5,079 nt of DNA, taken from NCBI GenBank assembly GCA_028865375.1, contig JAGWKJ010000186.1, positions 1 to 5,079 on the forward strand, in the 5' to 3' direction. Source of the DNA: Hyphomicrobiales bacterium. Lineage in GTDB: Bacteria > Pseudomonadota > Alphaproteobacteria > Rhizobiales > Beijerinckiaceae. Within the stretch, counting starts at the first letter, position 1, and the number at the start of each line of letters is the position of its first letter. The position numbers and the translations under genes are program-made. This document shows positions 4,337-5,079 of this stretch, piece by piece. The notes under the pieces are model-generated. The model worked only from the letters and a program-made list of their open reading frames with translations. It was not told the origin of the DNA and made no database searches.

Positions 4337-5079
4337 ATGCGCAAGAACCTCCTGATCGGGCTTTCCCAGCGAGAGGCGCCCGTTTCCGCGGAAGCGGCTA
4401 GGGCGGACTATGCCAATCGGGGGGCATCTCGCTCGATGATCCAGTCGATCGAGGAAATGGCCGAGAACGCCAAGCGGATGATGGAAGGCGAGGCCATCGT
4501 CGCGCTCGACACCGGCCTGATCGACGCGTCGTTCGTCGCCGACCGGATGGAAGACGATCCGGCGGAGTTCGCGCTGTTCCGGGATGGCATTGCCAAGGAC
4601 GGGCAGTTGCAGCCCGTGCTCGTGCGGCCCCATCCGCAGGCAGTCGGGCGTTACATGGTCGTGTTCGGCCATCGACGGGTCAGGGCGGCGCGCGAGCTCG
4701 GCATTGGGGTCCGGGCCGTCGTCAAGAACGTCGAAGCGATCGCCCACGTCATTGCACAAGGCCAGGAAAACTCGCGACGTTCAAACCTGTCGTTCGTCGA
4801 GAAGGCCCTGTTCGCCAAAAAGCTGCGCGACATGGGGCAGGGCAAGGAGACCGTGAAGTCGGCGCTCGGCGTCGACGACACGCTGCTGTCGAGGATGCTG
4901 GCGGTCGCCGACGGCGTGCCGACCAAGCTCGTCGACGCCATCGGCGCCGCCAAGGGCGTCGGGCGCGACCGCTGGGAAGAGCTGAAAAAGCGCGTCCTGA
5001 AACCCGCCGACGCCGAGAAAGCGCTGGTCATCGCCGCCGAGCCCGGCTTCGCCGCGCGCGACGGCAAGGGGCGGATCGA
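4337..5079 (+). CDS. repB: RepB, ParB-family centromere-binding protein (3' truncated by window edge)
   Basis: RepB binds parS-type sites and works with RepA to partition the replicon. The frame runs from an ATG at 4337 with no stop to the window end, giving 247 residues; full RepB proteins are usually somewhat over 300. The N-terminal segment (GASRSMIQSIEEMAENA) matches the RepB region thought to contact RepA. It is followed by the ParB/CTPase core: LQPVLVRPHP at 91-100, GHRRVRAARELG at 111-122, and QENSRRSNLSFVEKA at 143-157. A helix-turn-helix lies at about 168-190 (KETVKSALGVDDTLLSRML). A strong GGGAGGG Shine-Dalgarno sits 5 nt before the ATG. The gene follows repA on the same strand and is presumably co-transcribed. 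A repC gene would be expected next, outside the window. Confidence 0.94.
   Translation, partial: MRKNLLIGLSQREAPVSAEAARADYANRGASRSMIQSIEEMAENAKRMMEGEAIVALDTGLIDASFVADRMEDDPAEFALFRDGIAKDGQLQPVLVRPHPQAVGRYMVVFGHRRVRAARELGIGVRAVVKNVEAIAHVIAQGQENSRRSNLSFVEKALFAKKLRDMGQGKETVKSALGVDDTLLSRMLAVADGVPTKLVDAIGAAKGVGRDRWEELKKRVLKPADAEKALVIAAEPGFAARDGKGRI

Noticed and set aside
3376..4344. Minus-strand open frame of 322 codons opposite repA
   Set aside because: repA on the plus strand carries Walker A, A' and B motifs. The antisense product is compositionally biased with no recognisable domain.
4301..5067. Minus-strand frames over the right end (4301-4759 and 4651-5067)
   Set aside because: They are shadows of repB, whose plus-strand frame shows the ParB core motifs and a strong ribosome site.

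Overview
The window suggests a GC-rich alphaproteobacterium able to oxidise reduced sulfur compounds such as thiosulfate. The evidence is a compact periplasmic Sox gene set next to a RepA/RepB partition pair of the type found on repABC plasmids, megaplasmids and chromids, which are characteristic of Alphaproteobacteria. The replicon is therefore probably a plasmid or chromid rather than the main chromosome. This is an inference, because repC and the origin would lie beyond the right edge.

Left part (1-2695, all minus strand, read right to left): a tightly packed operon. It encodes an exported DUF302-like protein, SoxX (monohaem cytochrome c), SoxY (Tat-exported sulfur carrier with a C-terminal GGCGG arm), SoxZ (carrier partner), SoxA (monohaem cytochrome c subunit), and the first 35 codons of another exported protein cut by the left edge. 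Junctions are short gaps of 7, 12 and 17 nt, or 4-nt GTGA start/stop overlaps (soxX/soxY and soxZ/soxA). Together SoxAX would oxidatively attach thiosulfate to the SoxY cysteine of the SoxYZ complex. SoxB and SoxCD, which complete the cycle, are not visible here.

Middle (2696-3051): a 356-bp divergent intergenic region. On the operon side it holds an AT-rich promoter candidate (TATAAT) with an imperfect operator-like dyad. On the repA side it holds a DnaA-box-like nonamer, a short palindrome, a small hairpin and one copy of a 24-25 nt repeat.

Right part (3052-5079, plus strand): repA (ParA-type ATPase with an N-terminal helix-turn-helix) and repB (ParB-type protein, cut by the right edge after 247 codons). 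The 79-bp gap between them carries the second copy of the repeat, here able to fold into a hairpin. This repeat pair flanking repA (22 identical positions, two substitutions and one single-base gap) is the most interesting unexplained signal. It may be the partition site or a RepA/RepB operator, although it does not match the canonical repABC parS consensus.
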